A DNA stretch of 41,014 nucleotides from Desulforamulus profundi (GTDB lineage: Bacteria; Bacillota_B; Desulfotomaculia; Desulfotomaculales; Desulfotomaculaceae): the NCBI RefSeq assembly GCF_002607855.1, contig NZ_AWQQ01000002.1, positions 1 through 41,014 of the forward strand. The letters are read 5' to 3'. How positions within the stretch are numbered: position 1 is the first letter of the stretch; each line of letters starts with the position of its first letter. Positions 39,484 through 41,014 of the stretch are shown here, one piece after another. Under the pieces are notes generated by a model that was not told the origin of the DNA, did no database searches, and was given only the letters and a program-made list of their open reading frames with translations. The position numbers were made by a program, and so were the translations under genes.

Positions 39484-41014
39484 GTGAACTGGGAACAGTT
39501 TGAAGAAGAACGCAAACAGCAGCTGGCAAACCAGACTGTCGAAAAACTGAAAAATCAATTTCCGGAATGGTTTAACGGCAATAAACTTGGGCCTGCAGTT
39601 AATATCGAAGAAGCAAAAGCATGCCTTAGTGAGCTGGCAAAACAAAACCCGGAAATACTTCCCTTTGAACAGGAAGAAATAACTGAGAAAGCCCTGGGGG
39701 CCATCACCACCAGCTGCCTTCTGCTTGTAGAAAAAGAGATTGCCGGGGATTTATTAACAGCTTTAAAAAGTCTGGCGCAATTTAAGCACTGGTATTTTAC
39801 CCTTAAAAACAGTAATTATCCTGATATAGTTGTGTTCAGCCGTAAGTATTTAAACCAGCAAAACCTATCACTCTCTAAAATAAGAACCTTCTTTCCTAAA
39901 TCCAGAGTTATTTTATTGGCTGGAAATTTAGGAGATAGAGCAACCGGAGAGTTTATTGAAAATGCTCAAAGTTATGGTTTTAACAACATTGTTACCGGAG
40001 ATGTACCAAATACCCCGGGTGATCGGCCTTATACCCTGCCGGTTGCTTTAATGTATGACAGAGAAGAAATTGGTTGCTGGGAAATACCGGCTAGGGCACC
40101 TGTTGAACAGCCTGTGGTGTCTAAAATACCAGTAAAAAATACAATTAAAGAACTTCCCCGCAGAGAACCTCTCCTTAATACCTTGCCTGATAATAAAGTG
40201 GAGTATATAACCACAGAAAAAGAAGACAGGCCGGCAATACCGGCCCAAAAACTTCAAACTCCGGTGATAAAAAGAGAGGAAAAAACAAGTACACCAGACA
40301 CAAGACAACAACCAATTTTGGCGTCCCAAGCATTCAATACCAGAGGAAAGCTAATTATATCCTCATCTACTAAAGGCGGAGTTGGAAAAACCACTATAGC
40401 TATTACAAAAGCAGTGGCCTTAGCCCATGCAGGGATAAAAACCTGCCTGCTGGACTTTAACCTGGCTGCCCCTGATATTGCCACCTTCTTTAAAATTGAA
40501 GGCGTACCTGGCATTGAACTGCTGGCGGCAAACCCTTTCTCGCCATCACTGGTGATGGATGTGCTGGTAAAAGTAAACGAATACCTTTACGTTCTACCCG
40601 GGCCGATGGACACCACTAACCCGTATTTTGAAGATGGTAAGGTGGGAAAAATACTGGACTTTTTATTAAGCCAATTCCCAGTCTTAATAGCTGACACGCC
40701 GCCTGAATTTTGGACGGACGAAAGGTTAAAGGAACTGTTTGAGCGCGCCGACCGGGTGTATTCTATACTGACTCAATCTTCCTTTTCGGAAGAAGAAGCC
40801 AAAGACTATGCCCCGCAATATATCATGTGCGGCGTCAAGCCAGACCAAATTGGCTTAATACTTAACATGTATGATCCTGAATTAAGAGATCCAAGAAAAA
40901 TTGAAGCCAGCTTTTCAAGTTAACCTTAAAAGTAAACGGATAAAAACCTCCCTGCCCCGGAATAGAAGCTATTATCCCGGTTAATTATCGAGAAAATGTC
41001 AAGGGAACCCATGA
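39484..41014 (+). CDS. MinD/CpaE-like ATPase with N-terminal receiver-like domain, frameshifted and cut by the window end
   Basis: GTG 39484 has AGGAGG upstream. Residues 1-200 hold a coiled start and a receiver-like fold (FFPKSRVILLAGNLGDRATG), followed by a long linker. The ATPase domain has the deviant Walker A SSSTKGGVGKTTIAITKAVA with both lysines present (unlike the two TadZ-like proteins upstream), LDFNLAAPDIATFFKIEGVP and LIADTPPEFWTDERL. The first frame stops at 40923. One added base near 40915 and one removed near 40967 would continue as VNLKSKRIKTSLP and then IEAIIPVNYRENVKGTH to the window edge, a normal MinD-like end. It is the third TadZ-like gene here and probably starts the next pilus or partition block. 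Confidence 0.75.

Overview
This looks like part of a mobile element, or of a chromosomal island built on one, in a low-to-medium GC Gram-positive bacterium of the Clostridia/Peptococcaceae type. The grounds are Shine-Dalgarno sites rich in AGGAGG/GGGGTG, many TTG and GTG starts, a Firmicutes-style conjugation ATPase set (PrgI, VirB4, VirB6-like, SLT+M23 cell-wall hydrolase) and copper-amine-oxidase stalk proteins. The species is an inference; no rRNA, tRNA or housekeeping gene is present.

Layout. 0-0.4 kb: decayed IS3-type orfA and an unrecognised gene remnant. 0.5-3.5 kb: two unknown genes, a tyrosine recombinase and a Dam-type adenine methyltransferase, the usual edge of an integrated element. 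3.6-12.8 kb: a type IV secretion operon, interrupted at 5.6-7.1 kb by a DUF488 two-gene cargo with its own promoter and terminators. 12.9-20.4 kb: a Tad/Flp pilus operon (TadZ-like, CpaB, a TadZ-TadA fusion, TadB, TadC, Flp pilin, prepilin peptidase). 20.4-21.0 kb: BrnT/BrnA toxin-antitoxin. 21.2-26.9 kb: an AT-rich patchwork of small membrane-protein genes, a methyltransferase-like gene and three copies of a structured toxin/antisense-RNA repeat. 27.0-30.5 kb: two near-identical secreted stalk-domain proteins and a large secreted beta-propeller protein. 30.5-33.6 kb: insertion debris, then TadE/TadE/TadG and a thioredoxin-like protein. 33.6-38.2 kb: a second patchwork of AT-rich membrane-protein cassettes, partly paralogous to the first. 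38.2-41.0 kb: diguanylate cyclase, DUF192 protein, tiny membrane protein and a MinD/CpaE-like ATPase that runs to the edge.

The secretion ATPase, channel, wall hydrolase and Tad pilus genes read as one surface machine, interleaved with cargo (toxin-antitoxin pairs, candidate defence or immunity membrane proteins). I see no full relaxase or VirD4 coupling protein, only a fragment resembling VirD4, so autonomous transfer cannot be claimed from this window.

One caution dominates the annotation. At least seventeen genes or gene fragments are broken by a one-base frameshift, and nearly all are restored by adding one base, often in a homopolymer run. Either the sequence carries systematic homopolymer undercalls or the element is decaying. 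Such genes are reported here as single units with the break site stated.

The most interesting find is the three-copy repeat at 22.5, 24.1 and 25.6 kb. It has a 29-residue hydrophobic peptide gene in copy 1, a perfect hairpin with paired base changes between copies, and a convergent sigma-A-like promoter (TTGACA, 17 bp, CATAAT) in all three copies. It looks like a family of type I toxin/antisense RNA modules whose peptide half has been replaced in two copies.
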